Origin: Bog-375 sp049698695
GTDB lineage: Bacteria; Acidobacteriota; Terriglobia; Bryobacterales; Bryobacteraceae
Direction: 5' to 3'
NCBI GenBank assembly: GCA_049698695.1
Contig: JBAVYH010000176.1
Span: 30,527 to 94,526 of the forward strand
Length of the DNA: 64,000 nucleotides
How positions within the stretch are numbered: the stretch's first letter is position 1; every line of letters starts with the position of its first letter. The notes below the pieces were generated by a model. That model was not told the DNA's origin. It saw only the letters and a program-made list of their open reading frames with translations, and made no database searches. Both the position numbers and the translations under genes were made by a program. Positions 8,802 through 17,681 of the stretch are shown here, piece after piece.

Positions 8802-10697
8802 TTAGTGGTGCACGCTCGCATGGTATAGAGTCAACTGAAACTGGTCGCCGGGGTTGTAGGTTTGGCAGCCAAAACCCCAGTAGCCCGGCAAGGAAATGCC
8901 CGTCGTGCTGCTCTCCTGGTAAAGCTGCGTCCAGCCGCTGCCAGTGTTGGTAAGGAAAGTCCGGTGCGTTCCATCATCGGAGATTGCTGCCCGAATTACC
9001 GGCTGGGCTGCAAGGACGTTGAATAAGGCTGTCCTCGGAGTCACACTCGCATTGAGCGCTCCGTAGCCCTCAAGCATCGTCATTGCAGCTTGGCCGCTAG
9101 AGAAAAGCCAATGCATCCCCTCCCATGTCGAGGAGCTCGCCGAACCGCCGGCGACGCCGAAATAGCAGCTAGAATTATACCACGTGCTGGTTGAGGTGAG
9201 TAACTGAAGAGTGAACGCAACTTCGACCGTGTAAGGGGGCGAAAGCACAACCGGAGTCGTCATGCCCATGCTTTCCAGCCCGCTGCCGGCATTTTGTAGG
9301 CCGGAGAGCTGCACCGTACCGCCTACATTGGTAATCGTCGGATTGTCACTCCCCCCTGTCACTGCGGTCCACGGTAGCGCCGTCGGTTCAACTACCTGCA
9401 TCCCAAAGGCGATCGGCTGCCAGGTCGCGCCGTCGCACTGCCACTCTTTATTCGAGATATCCGAGGCGAAGAACCGCGTCCCCGTCGCGGCGCTGTTACA
9501 GGCCGGGCGGCTGGCATATGTGTTGAACACCGGCGCCGGGGCCATGCCGCCCCCGCCGGCGCCGCCGCTCTGCTGCGTCCATGTGTTCGGCGCCGAGCAC
9601 TCGTAGAGCTGTTGCCCAGCCACTGCACCGCTAACGAATGCCAACTCGCCCACCGCGCAGATGGCCGGCAGGTTGCCGGATGAGTTGACCACGATTGTTG
9701 GTCTGGTGTGCGCCGCTCCGGAAAAGTCCTGTGTGCCCGCCGTGAACGTGTTGCTGGAGTTAGTCGCAGCTGCGTTCGCGACTTCTTGCGCCGTGTAGTC
9801 CGCAGATGCGGCCGTCACGACTCCCGTCCGTCCAAACACGCTTTGCACTGGCCCCGATCCCGTTCCGTCTCCGGAAGCCTGTCCCGACCCCGCCGCAAGG
9901 AACCGAAAGTTGGTGCCATCGTACCAGACCTCGTGCATGCTGCCGGCCAGGATGTCTGTTGCCGATGGGTCACTCACGCCGTCCGCCTGCTTGATGCTCT
10001 TCGCTCCCAAAGAATCCACGTTCAACGTGGTGGCGCCGCCTGCTCCGTTCACGTCGGGTATCCAATGCAGCACCATACCCACCGTGTAGGCGGTCGCCGT
10101 CGGTGTCATCGAGCACCCGTACGTGGCCGCCGAGCCGCTGGCGGAACTACACAGCACGCTGGAACCAGTTTGTTCACCCGGCAGGGTTGCAACAACCGCC
10201 GTATCCAGGGCCGACTGGATATTGATTTCTGTGCCCGTGTCAGTAATCACTGATATCAGGCCCGCTCCCGTTAAGAAGTTCGTTATTGGGCGGGATCCAA
10301 CTGTTACCCCGTTGCTGTCCACTGTCTCGCTGCCACCCTCGGAGGTCCAGGTATTAGCCGCCGAGCAGCCGTACAGGTTTGCCCCGGCGGACGCATCAGT
10401 GGCGAAATAAGTCTGGCCCACGGTGCAGGTTGTGGGCATGCTGGCGCGTGTTCCTTGCATCATGGCGCCGGCGCCCGGCTGGCTGCCCTGTGCAGACCAC
10501 GTGTTCACGGCCGTGCAGCCATACAGGTTGGTCCCTGTCGGCGCACTGGTCAGGAAAAATATCTGCCCAACGGCGCACGCGGTTGGCAGGCTGGCCCCGG
10601 CCTTAATCGGGACGTTCTTTACTTGCGTACTCAGGTCTATCTGTGTTTGGCCCGCGGCAATCCAAACCACCAGGACCATCCAAAGCATTCTCGACAT
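8802..10697 (-). CDS. Secreted repeat protein with phage-fibre-like motifs
   Basis: A 631-residue exported protein with N-terminal signal peptide (MLWMVLVVWIAAGQTQ). At least four copies of a module of the form P-x-x-C-x-VG-x-x-F...G-x-x-L-Y-x-C...W occur near residues 37-70, 83-116, 345-375 and 395-430; each has two Cys that could form a disulphide. A central segment SVFGRTGVVTA...YTAQEVANA resembles motifs of phage tail fibres that also occur in acidobacterial secreted proteins. The C-terminal 200 residues look like a lectin/jelly-roll domain (FGVAGG, YWGFG). A good Shine-Dalgarno (AGGAGAG) lies about five bases before the ATG. The following gene starts essentially at its stop, so the two are cotranscribed. 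Likely a surface adhesin or binding partner; function unknown. Confidence 0.8.
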   Translation of the reverse strand: MSRMLWMVLVVWIAAGQTQIDLSTQVKNVPIKAGASLPTACAVGQIFFLTSAPTGTNLYGCTAVNTWSAQGSQPGAGAMMQGTRASMPTTCTVGQTYFATDASAGANLYGCSAANTWTSEGGSETVDSNGVTVGSRPITNFLTGAGLISVITDTGTEINIQSALDTAVVATLPGEQTGSSVLCSSASGSAATYGCSMTPTATAYTVGMVLHWIPDVNGAGGATTLNVDSLGAKSIKQADGVSDPSATDILAGSMHEVWYDGTNFRFLAAGSGQASGDGTGSGPVQSVFGRTGVVTAASADYTAQEVANAAATNSSNTFTAGTQDFSGAAHTRPTIVVNSSGNLPAICAVGELAFVSGAVAGQQLYECSAPNTWTQQSGGAGGGGMAPAPVFNTYASRPACNSAATGTRFFASDISNKEWQCDGATWQPIAFGMQVVEPTALPWTAVTGGSDNPTITNVGGTVQLSGLQNAGSGLESMGMTTPVVLSPPYTVEVAFTLQLLTSTSTWYNSSCYFGVAGGSASSSTWEGMHWLFSSGQAAMTMLEGYGALNASVTPRTALFNVLAAQPVIRAAISDDGTHRTFLTNTGSGWTQLYQESSTTGISLPGYWGFGCQTYNPGDQFQLTLYHASVHH

Positions 10698-11205
10698 CTG
10701 CTCTCCTGCCCTGGCGTGCCCGCACTCGCGCTCTTGCCAGCCAATCTGCTGCGGCCGTTAAGTTGTGCGGTGGACGAGCCAGGGGCTAGTCGGGGCGCGA
10801 GAAGCACGCCCTCTCACCCACATTATTCATCGGGGAGGTGTCGCCGGTGCGATGGGTATCCCCGTCGTCTTGCTGACAACCGCTCTGTTTGCTGAGAATT
10901 AGGGAAACTGCGTTAGTCTGTGACTGGGCAGGCTTAGGTGCCGCCAACGGATACAGAATGCTTTAAGCCGGCCAGAATCGCCTGTGATCGAGAAAGTGCC
11001 AGTACGCGATCTAAGGAGTTTCAGGTGCTGCTCACAAAAAGAACGGATTCCGCGCCGATCCACGTGCTTTCGAGACATCGATACCGACCAAAGCGCGCCT
11101 GGACACCGTCGTGGACGGCCAGCGGCGCGGCCGCTGAGGCTCAACGATAGCCGCGTTGCGGGCGCTCCCTCGAAAGCTCTGCCGCTTTCGTCTCGAAGTG
11201 ATAGT
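10698..11205. promoter_or_regulatory. 508-base divergent intergenic region
   Basis: This gap separates the secreted-protein pair (minus) from the propeller kinase (plus) and must hold promoters in both directions, though I cannot assign boxes with confidence. Near the right end, CGAAAGC (11171-11177) pairs perfectly with GCTTTCG (11184-11190) across a six-base loop, 15 bases before the kinase start; it could act as a leader hairpin. A small frame with a strong ribosome site (11025-11150) is listed separately. Confidence 0.4.
11025..11150 (+). CDS. Possible 41-residue small protein or leader peptide
   Basis: A GTG at 11025 is preceded by AAGGAG at 11013-11018 with six bases between, one of the best ribosome sites in this part of the window. 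It opens a frame of 41 codons ending at 11150, 55 bases before the kinase gene. The product is basic and Arg-rich in the middle (SRHRYRPKRAW) with an Ala-rich end. I recognise no family. It may be a leader peptide for the signalling operon, or chance. Support is only the ribosome site and position. Confidence 0.25.
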   Translation: MLLTKRTDSAPIHVLSRHRYRPKRAWTPSWTASGAAAEAQR

Positions 11206-14190
11206 ATGTGCTTATCTGGAATGTGTCGCTCCATTTGGGTGTGTGCATTCGTTTTCTTGCCGGGCATGCGGCTTGATGCGGTAACTCAACGCACCTTGCA
11301 GGATGGCTACACACGCCGCGTGTGGCAGACCCAGGATGGGCTGCCGGAAAACACGGTGCAAGCGTTTGCGCAGACGCCCGACCATTACCTCTGGATCGGG
11401 ACGAGCGGCGGGCTGGTGAGATTCGACGGAGCGAGGTTCGTCGCCTTCGATCGCGGAAACACGCCGGAGATGCACGAGGACAGCGTTTTCTGCCTGACCG
11501 TTTCACGGGACGGGAGTCTGTGGGTTGGCACGGAGGGCGGCGGGTTGCTCCGCTACCAAAACGGCGTCTTCCGAGCCTACTCCGCAGGCAGCGGCTTGAC
11601 GAATGGCTTTGTGAGAGCTGTTTATGAAGACCGCGAAGGAACGTTGTGGGCTGGGACGGACGACGGATTGTTTCATCTTGCTGGCGGGCATTTCATCCGC
11701 GCGGACGGCCATGGCAAGATCCCGGCGCTCGCCGTGCACGATATCCAGGAGGACCACGCCGGACGCTTGTGGGTTGGTGGCTCGAGGCTGGTGGTGATTC
11801 AAGGGAGTGAATGTAAGGAGCTCTTGCTCGAGGGCTATCCGAGCGCCACCCGGGTTAAATCCATTCTCGAAACCCACGACGGAACACTTTGGGTCGGCAC
11901 AGTATCGGGGCTGCAACGGCGGCGAGCTGCCCAGGAGGGCGCCCGTTTCGAAAAAGTTCCAGAAATCTCAAGCACCGTTCGAGTGTTACGAGAAGACACT
12001 GCGGGCACGCTATGGATTGGCAGCATTGGTGAAGGCTTGCTTCGCTTTCGCGATGGTCGCTTCACGCGAGTTATCACATCCGACGGTCCTCCCGGCAGCA
12101 CCGTGCTTGCCTTGTTCGAGGATAGCGAACAAAACCTCTGGGGCGGCATGCAAACGGGTCTGTTGCGCCTGAGCAGAACGGCAATGAGTACATTCCCGCT
12201 GCCGGACGCTCAGAATGCAGACTTCGGCACGATTTACCCCGATCGCGACGGCTCGCTTTTTGTGGCGAGCACGTACTTATATCGAATTAACCCGCGACGC
12301 GACGATGCGGAACAGATCCCTTCCCCGGGGCCTGGTATTCGTGTGCGCAATGTTTTTCGCGACAGCTCCGGTGCTCTGTGGCTCGGAACCGACGGTCATG
12401 GAGCGTTTCGATCGAAGGACGGCAGCCAAGTTCACTACACCAGGCGTTCCGGCCTGACGAACGATTTTATTCGTGCTTTCCTCGAGAGTCACGACGGCAG
12501 CATTTGGATTGGGACCGATGAGGGCGTCAATCGCTGGCACAACGGCACGATAACCAACTATAGGGTAGCCGACGGTCTCTGTTACTTCAGCATTCGCACA
12601 CTGATGGAGGACAGTCGGGGTGATCTGTGGATCGGAACCGATCGGGGCGTAAGCCATTGGCGAAACGGGAGCTTTTTGCAGGACAAGGTCACGGAGCGGC
12701 TTCGTTCAGAGAAGGTGTGGACAATTCACGAGGATCGAGATGGGGGGCTGTGGTTCGGAACTCGGGGAGGCGGGTTAATTCGCTGGCGCGCAGCGAAGTT
12801 GACGTCATTCAACAGCGGTCACGGGCTCGCCAGCAATAGCATTTATCAGATCCTTGAAGATGCGCGCGGGACTTTTTGGATGAGTGGACCGAACGGAATC
12901 TCTTCGGTTGCCCGTCACGATTTGGATTGGCTTGCAGAGCACCCGGATTCTCATCCCGCAGTCACCCTTTACGGTCTTTCAGACGGTGTTGAAGCGACCC
13001 AGATTCATGGAGGTACGCAACCTGCCGGTTGCCTCACGCCGAGCGGTGAACTGTGGTTCCCAAGCAATCGCGGACCGGTTCGAATCCTACCGGACCAGAC
13101 ACGCCCAGGCGATCTGCCGCAGGTGATCATCGAGCAGGTGCTCGTGGACGGCCGCGAGATGCCGGTTACCGGCCGGCTCCTGGTCCCGCCTGGCGAGGGC
13201 AAACTCCAGATCGGCTACAGCGCCGTACGCCTGCGATCGCAGGAACGCATCCGATTCCGTTACATGCTCGAAGGTTTCGATCGCGACTGGACAGAGCCAC
13301 TGGACAGCCGAGTGGCTAACTATACAAACCTACCCCCAGCAGAGTACCGATTCAGGGTTCAGGCATTCGAAATGAATATGCCAGACAAGACGACTCAGGC
13401 CTGGCTGGGAATCGATTGGCGGCCGCATGTCTATCGGACTGGCTGGTTTCTGGCTTTGTGCGCAACCCTGACTCTTGCCGCGGTTTGGAGCGCCTACCGA
13501 TTTCGCTTGAGTCAGGTGCATGATCGATTCGAAGCCGTGCTCGAAGAAAGAAACCGCATAGCGCGCGAGATTCACGACACGGTTATCCAGGGTTGCGCCA
13601 GCACTTCGGCTCTGCTCGAGGCGGTAGTTTCACTCGATCTGGACGAGTCCGGCCCTGGCCGCGCGCTGCTCGATTCGGCTCGGGACCAGGTCCGCGAGAC
13701 AATTAATGAGGCGCGGCGGGCGGTCTGGGACCTTCGTCAGAAAGGGACCACTCCTCCCGGGCTTTGCCCTTTGCTCGATCAAATGACCAAACAGATGAGC
13801 CAAGTGTCCCATGTGGCAGTGGAATTTGAAGCTTCCGGCCGACCGGTAGCGCTTGATGATACAGTGGCTCATGTCGTCCTCATGGTTGCGCGCGAGGCCG
13901 TTTCTAACGCAGTGCGCCACGCTCAGCCGCAAGCTGTGCGCGTGGGTGTTCATTTCGCAGCCGGTAGTGTGCGATTGCAAGTGGTCGACGATGGCCGTGG
14001 CTTCGATTCCGAGGAAGCCTTCACCACGCGTGCCGGGCATTTCGGCTTGGTCGGGATGCGTGAGCGGGTTGAAGGCGTGGGCGGCCGCTTCGAGGTTAAG
14101 ACTTCGCCGGGAGATGGAACTGCACTTTTAATGGAAGTCCCGGTGCGTCCTGTGAGCACCGGGAAACACCCCGTGGGTGCTAAGACATGA
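11206..14190 (+). CDS. Two-component propeller sensor histidine kinase
   Basis: A membrane sensor kinase of about 994 residues. After a signal segment (ICVFVF-like run within the first 25 residues) come about twelve two-component-propeller repeats up to residue ~640, each with a W-x-G or LWIGT core; together these form periplasmic beta-propellers. A Y_Y_Y domain follows (residues ~660-725, RYMLEGFDRDW), then a transmembrane helix (~744-764), a HisKA_3 dimerisation helix with phospho-acceptor His790 in REIHDTV, and an ATPase domain (~880-985) with NAVRHA and DDGRGF. Start chosen at ATG 11206; a frame extending back to 10984 has no signal-like sequence. The gene overlaps the response-regulator gene by ATGA, so they form a pair. 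By analogy with hybrid propeller sensors, the ligand is probably an oligosaccharide, here a galactan fragment. Confidence 0.9.
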   Translation: MCLSGMCRSIWVCAFVFLPGMRLDAVTQRTLQDGYTRRVWQTQDGLPENTVQAFAQTPDHYLWIGTSGGLVRFDGARFVAFDRGNTPEMHEDSVFCLTVSRDGSLWVGTEGGGLLRYQNGVFRAYSAGSGLTNGFVRAVYEDREGTLWAGTDDGLFHLAGGHFIRADGHGKIPALAVHDIQEDHAGRLWVGGSRLVVIQGSECKELLLEGYPSATRVKSILETHDGTLWVGTVSGLQRRRAAQEGARFEKVPEISSTVRVLREDTAGTLWIGSIGEGLLRFRDGRFTRVITSDGPPGSTVLALFEDSEQNLWGGMQTGLLRLSRTAMSTFPLPDAQNADFGTIYPDRDGSLFVASTYLYRINPRRDDAEQIPSPGPGIRVRNVFRDSSGALWLGTDGHGAFRSKDGSQVHYTRRSGLTNDFIRAFLESHDGSIWIGTDEGVNRWHNGTITNYRVADGLCYFSIRTLMEDSRGDLWIGTDRGVSHWRNGSFLQDKVTERLRSEKVWTIHEDRDGGLWFGTRGGGLIRWRAAKLTSFNSGHGLASNSIYQILEDARGTFWMSGPNGISSVARHDLDWLAEHPDSHPAVTLYGLSDGVEATQIHGGTQPAGCLTPSGELWFPSNRGPVRILPDQTRPGDLPQVIIEQVLVDGREMPVTGRLLVPPGEGKLQIGYSAVRLRSQERIRFRYMLEGFDRDWTEPLDSRVANYTNLPPAEYRFRVQAFEMNMPDKTTQAWLGIDWRPHVYRTGWFLALCATLTLAAVWSAYRFRLSQVHDRFEAVLEERNRIAREIHDTVIQGCASTSALLEAVVSLDLDESGPGRALLDSARDQVRETINEARRAVWDLRQKGTTPPGLCPLLDQMTKQMSQVSHVAVEFEASGRPVALDDTVAHVVLMVAREAVSNAVRHAQPQAVRVGVHFAAGSVRLQVVDDGRGFDSEEAFTTRAGHFGLVGMRERVEGVGGRFEVKTSPGDGTALLMEVPVRPVSTGKHPVGAKT

Positions 14191-14816
14191 ACCAGGGTCA
14201 AAAAATCGGCGTTCTTGTTGTTGACGATCATTCCATTATGCGTTTGGGTATCGCTGCCATCATCGGCGCTCGATCCGACATGTGGGTTTGCGCACAGGCT
14301 GGCTCGGGAGAGGAAGCCGTGATGATGTTCAAGAAGCATCATCCCGACGTCACGTTGATGGATCTGCGGCTGCCGGGTATGAGTGGAATGGAGGCGATCC
14401 GCGCCATCCGGCAGGAGGATCCTCAGGCCAAGTGTGTTGTGCTGACCACCTATGAAGGCGATGAGGACATTCATCAAGCACTGGCGGCGGGCGCGTTGGG
14501 CTATCTGATCAAGGGCATGTCGCACGAGACCCTCGTAGATGCTTTGCGCCGAGTGCATTCGGGATCCAGATTTCTGCCCCCGCCGATCATGCGCAGCCTG
14601 GCCGATCGCACTCCGAACTCGGAGCTGACTCCGCGAGAGCGTGAAGTCCTTTCGCTGATGGCGCGCGGGAAGAGTAATAAGGAGATTGCCAGCGCACTCG
14701 GCATTACCGAAGCCACGGTGAAATGCCATGTGAGCGTGATCCTGCTGCGGTTGGAGGTCAATGACCGCACGCAAGCCGTCATCGTTGCTTTGCAGCGAGG
14801 ATTAGAGCACCTGTAG
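14187..14816 (+). CDS. NarL/LuxR-family response regulator, partner of the propeller kinase
   Basis: A 209-residue two-domain regulator. The receiver domain (1-120) has the acidic pair Asp13/Asp14, phospho-acceptor Asp59 in LMDLRLPG, the Thr at VVLTTYEG and Lys in LIKGMS. The C-terminal LuxR-type helix-turn-helix begins at LTPREREVL with the recognition part KEIASALGITEATVKCHV. It overlaps the kinase gene by four bases, which strongly supports a cognate pair. The HisKA_3 type of the kinase and NarL type of the regulator also match. The glycosidase and transporter genes that follow on the same strand are its likely targets. No operator can be pinpointed. Confidence 0.93.
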   Translation: MNQGQKIGVLVVDDHSIMRLGIAAIIGARSDMWVCAQAGSGEEAVMMFKKHHPDVTLMDLRLPGMSGMEAIRAIRQEDPQAKCVVLTTYEGDEDIHQALAAGALGYLIKGMSHETLVDALRRVHSGSRFLPPPIMRSLADRTPNSELTPREREVLSLMARGKSNKEIASALGITEATVKCHVSVILLRLEVNDRTQAVIVALQRGLEHL

Positions 14817-14972
14817 CCCCAGCACAAAGCCGCCCTATGTCCCCAGCGGCCGGCGCCCGCCGTCCGACGCAAGCATGCGGCTCCAGGCCGGATATACGAC
14901 CTTAGTTGGATTTCAAGGATTCCCTCTGCATGTATATTCGTATGCTCAAGGCTGAGTGTCGGGACATTGGTG

Positions 14973-17438
14973 ATGATAGACAACCTTGGAATTCGACTGA
15001 CGTTTGCTCTTCTGGCTGCCATTGGCGTCTTGTTTTCTGCCTCATCCGAAGGAATTGATGCGGCTAAAAACCATTCCTTACTGATCGACGTGAGCTGGCC
15101 TGCTGCTCCGCCGGAACCTCTTCCATTTGCGGTTGGAGGCCGAGCACCTGACGGACACCTACTTTCGGCGAACAGCCGCTATTTGCTTAAGGATGGGGCC
15201 CCTTGGTTTCCCGTAATGGGCGAGTTTCATTACGCACGCTACCCCGAAAGCGGCTGGGAAGAAGAAATCCTGAAGATGAAAGCCGGCGGTGTGCAGATTG
15301 TATCTACCTATATCTTCTGGATATACCATGAGGAAACGGAAGGTCAGTTTGACTGGACGGCTCAACGGGACCTCCGCCGGTTTGTCCAGCTTTGCGCAAA
15401 ACATGGAATGTACGTCTGGATCCGGGTTGGGCCCTGGGCGCACGGTGAGGTACGCAATGGCGGCTTTCCCGATTGGTTGATTCAGAAATGTCCCACCCGG
15501 CAAAGCGACCCGGTTTATCTTCGATATGTTCGCCGCTTCTACGAACAAATTGGCCGGCAGACGAAAGGGTTGTTCTGGAAAGATGGTGGCCCAATCATCG
15601 GTGTTCAAATCGAAAACGAATATCACGAGCGTGGACCAGGCAAGGGGTCCGGGCACTTGCTGACGCTCCTCCAAATAGCCCGTGAAGCAGGTCTCGACGC
15701 ACCTTTTTATACCGTTACCGGCTGGGATGCCGCAGTGGTTCCGCAGCGCCAGTTCTTGCCCGTGTTCGGCGGATATGCGGACGCTTTTTGGAGCCGGAGT
15801 GTGCAGGAACTGCCGCCCAACGCGAATTACTTCTTCACTTCCATCCGATGCGACGAAAATGTGGGTGACGATCTGCGTTCCCTGCGCCCCGATATTGACG
15901 CCCGTTTGGCCTCTTATCCCTTCCTGACGGCGGAGATGGGCGGTGGCATGGAGCCGTCTTATCATCGGCGACCTGTGCTCACTGGGGATGACATTGCCGC
16001 TACGGTTTTCGTGAAATTGGGTTCGGGCGTGACGTTGAGTGGCTATTACATGTTCCATGGAGGAACCAATCCAGACGGCAAGCTCACAACTCTGCAGGAG
16101 TCCCAGGACACGGGCTACCCCAACGATCTACCGGTCAGGTCCTACGACTACCAGGCTCCTCTGGGTGAGTTTGGCCAGATGAATCCCTCGTTCCGGGACT
16201 TGAAGATACTTCACCTGTTTCTGCACGATTTCGGTTCCAACCTGGCGACGATGACTGCGTATTTTCCGGACCGAATGCCTGCGGGCAAGAGCGATACCGC
16301 GACTCCGCGTGTGGCAGCGCGTTTCGAGGGAGATCGTGGTTTCTTATTCATAAATAACTACCAGAGGAACTATCCGCTTCCCGCACGAAAGAATTTCCAG
16401 GTGCGTTTGAAAACGGCGGCAGGCGAAATGAAGGTGCCGCGGCATACGACGGAAATTCCCAGCGGGGCCTATGTCATGTGGCCTGTGAATCTCAAGCTGG
16501 GCGGAACCGTGCTCCAGTATTCCACCGCGCAACTCCTCTGCCGCTTGGGAGAGCTCAATACGTATGTGTTCTTTGCCTGGCCGGGCCTGCCAGCGGAGTT
16601 TGCCTTCGACTCGGCGCCGGATGAGATTATTGAAGCTCCGCAGGCCCAAATCGAACGTGAGAATCATCACATCATTGTGGACCGGATCGAACCAGGAAAG
16701 CAGACCGCCATACGCATCCGAAAGGCTGGGGATCGGGAAATCCAGATCATCCTGCTATCTCGAGAGATGGCGCGCGATCTGTGGAAAGCCAACCTGGCCG
16801 GCCACGAGCGGTTGTTATTGTCGGCCGCTAACCTCTATTTCACCTCCAACGCCGTCCATCTCAGCACCATCGACCCCGGCCAGTTAGTGTTTGAGATTCT
16901 CCCAAGGCCCGATGCCACGCCGACGGGATTCACTGCCTCCGGTTCTCAAGGTCTTTTCGAGCAATACCAGACCCACGTAAAGCCAGAAGAGGTAGGAGCA
17001 AGGGTCGAAAAACTCTGCGATGCAGATGTTCGCCCACCAGTTCGCATGGGCAAGGAAGTGGCCGAGGCGCCGAAGGCCGACGCATTCAAAGGAGCCGCCG
17101 AGTGGAGCATTCGGGTTCCAGCGATCACTTCTCCCTCTGTGCGGAGCGTTTTTCTGAGGATCACTTACATCGGTGACATCGCTCGCGTCTATGCCGGCGG
17201 TAAACTGGCGACCGATGACTTCTATAAAGGCACGCCTTTCGAAATCGCGTTGCGCCGGCTTTCGACTCCGGACACGGATCAAACCCTGCAACTGCAAATC
17301 CTTCCGCTGAGAAAGGACGCGCCGATCTACTTGCCTGGCCGAGAGAAGATCCACTTTCCCCCATCCGGCCAAATTGTTGAACTGCAAGGGGTTGAAGTGG
17401 CCCCCGAATATCAGGCCACTGCCGAGTTGGGCAAATGA
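14973..17438 (+). CDS. GH35 beta-galactosidase, secreted
   Basis: About 821 residues; a glycoside hydrolase family 35 enzyme releasing terminal beta-galactose. After an N-terminal signal segment (LTFALLAAIGVLFSA) the TIM barrel starts near residue 50 with GEFHYARYP, the family's hallmark region. The acid/base is Glu216 in QIENEY and the nucleophile is most likely Glu321 in LTAEMGGGM; FHGGTN follows as usual. The C-terminal half is made of beta-sandwich domains. The ATG at 14973 is preferred; TTG and GTG codons two and one codons before it are alternatives. It is followed by a TonB receptor and two GH53 endo-galactanases, which fits the last step of beta-1,4-galactan breakdown. Family assignment is firm; galactan specificity is inferred from neighbours. 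Confidence 0.92.
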   Translation: MIDNLGIRLTFALLAAIGVLFSASSEGIDAAKNHSLLIDVSWPAAPPEPLPFAVGGRAPDGHLLSANSRYLLKDGAPWFPVMGEFHYARYPESGWEEEILKMKAGGVQIVSTYIFWIYHEETEGQFDWTAQRDLRRFVQLCAKHGMYVWIRVGPWAHGEVRNGGFPDWLIQKCPTRQSDPVYLRYVRRFYEQIGRQTKGLFWKDGGPIIGVQIENEYHERGPGKGSGHLLTLLQIAREAGLDAPFYTVTGWDAAVVPQRQFLPVFGGYADAFWSRSVQELPPNANYFFTSIRCDENVGDDLRSLRPDIDARLASYPFLTAEMGGGMEPSYHRRPVLTGDDIAATVFVKLGSGVTLSGYYMFHGGTNPDGKLTTLQESQDTGYPNDLPVRSYDYQAPLGEFGQMNPSFRDLKILHLFLHDFGSNLATMTAYFPDRMPAGKSDTATPRVAARFEGDRGFLFINNYQRNYPLPARKNFQVRLKTAAGEMKVPRHTTEIPSGAYVMWPVNLKLGGTVLQYSTAQLLCRLGELNTYVFFAWPGLPAEFAFDSAPDEIIEAPQAQIERENHHIIVDRIEPGKQTAIRIRKAGDREIQIILLSREMARDLWKANLAGHERLLLSAANLYFTSNAVHLSTIDPGQLVFEILPRPDATPTGFTASGSQGLFEQYQTHVKPEEVGARVEKLCDADVRPPVRMGKEVAEAPKADAFKGAAEWSIRVPAITSPSVRSVFLRITYIGDIARVYAGGKLATDDFYKGTPFEIALRRLSTPDTDQTLQLQILPLRKDAPIYLPGREKIHFPPSGQIVELQGVEVAPEYQATAELGK

Positions 17439-17670
17439 GCGAGTCGCCCAGTGGAAATTTCCGCCTCCGCCACAAGGGCGGGCGGAGAACGATCCATTGC
17501 AAGCCCCGACGGCTTACCGTTGCGCACCAGAGTCCGATGCAAGCTATCGGCAATCCTACTTTAGACGGATTTCCTCGCTGGGAAATAGGTCGTAGAATCG
17601 ACTCGGTTGGTCTAGGTGGATTCTCGGGTACCCGAGCGCGGCGTGCGCATGACTGGGATTCTCAGTTTTC

Positions 17671-17676
17671 AGGAGG
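17671..17676 (+). promoter_or_regulatory. Consensus Shine-Dalgarno that fixes a GTG start
   Basis: AGGAGG followed by five bases and a GTG at 17682. Starting there gives a clean signal peptide for the TonB receptor, whereas the in-frame ATG at 17649 and GTG at 17616 lack a ribosome site and would add a non-signal extension. Confidence 0.8.
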
Positions 17677-17681
17677 CTCAA

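Noticed and set aside
8802..10697. Prophage tail-fibre gene
   Set aside because: The SVFGRTG-type motif is fibre-like, but the protein has a bacterial signal peptide and no phage genes are nearby.
17616..17681. In-frame upstream GTG (17616) and ATG (17649) as starts of the TonB receptor
   Set aside because: They have no ribosome site and would put 11 to 22 non-signal residues before a good signal peptide; AGGAGG at 17671 points to GTG 17682.
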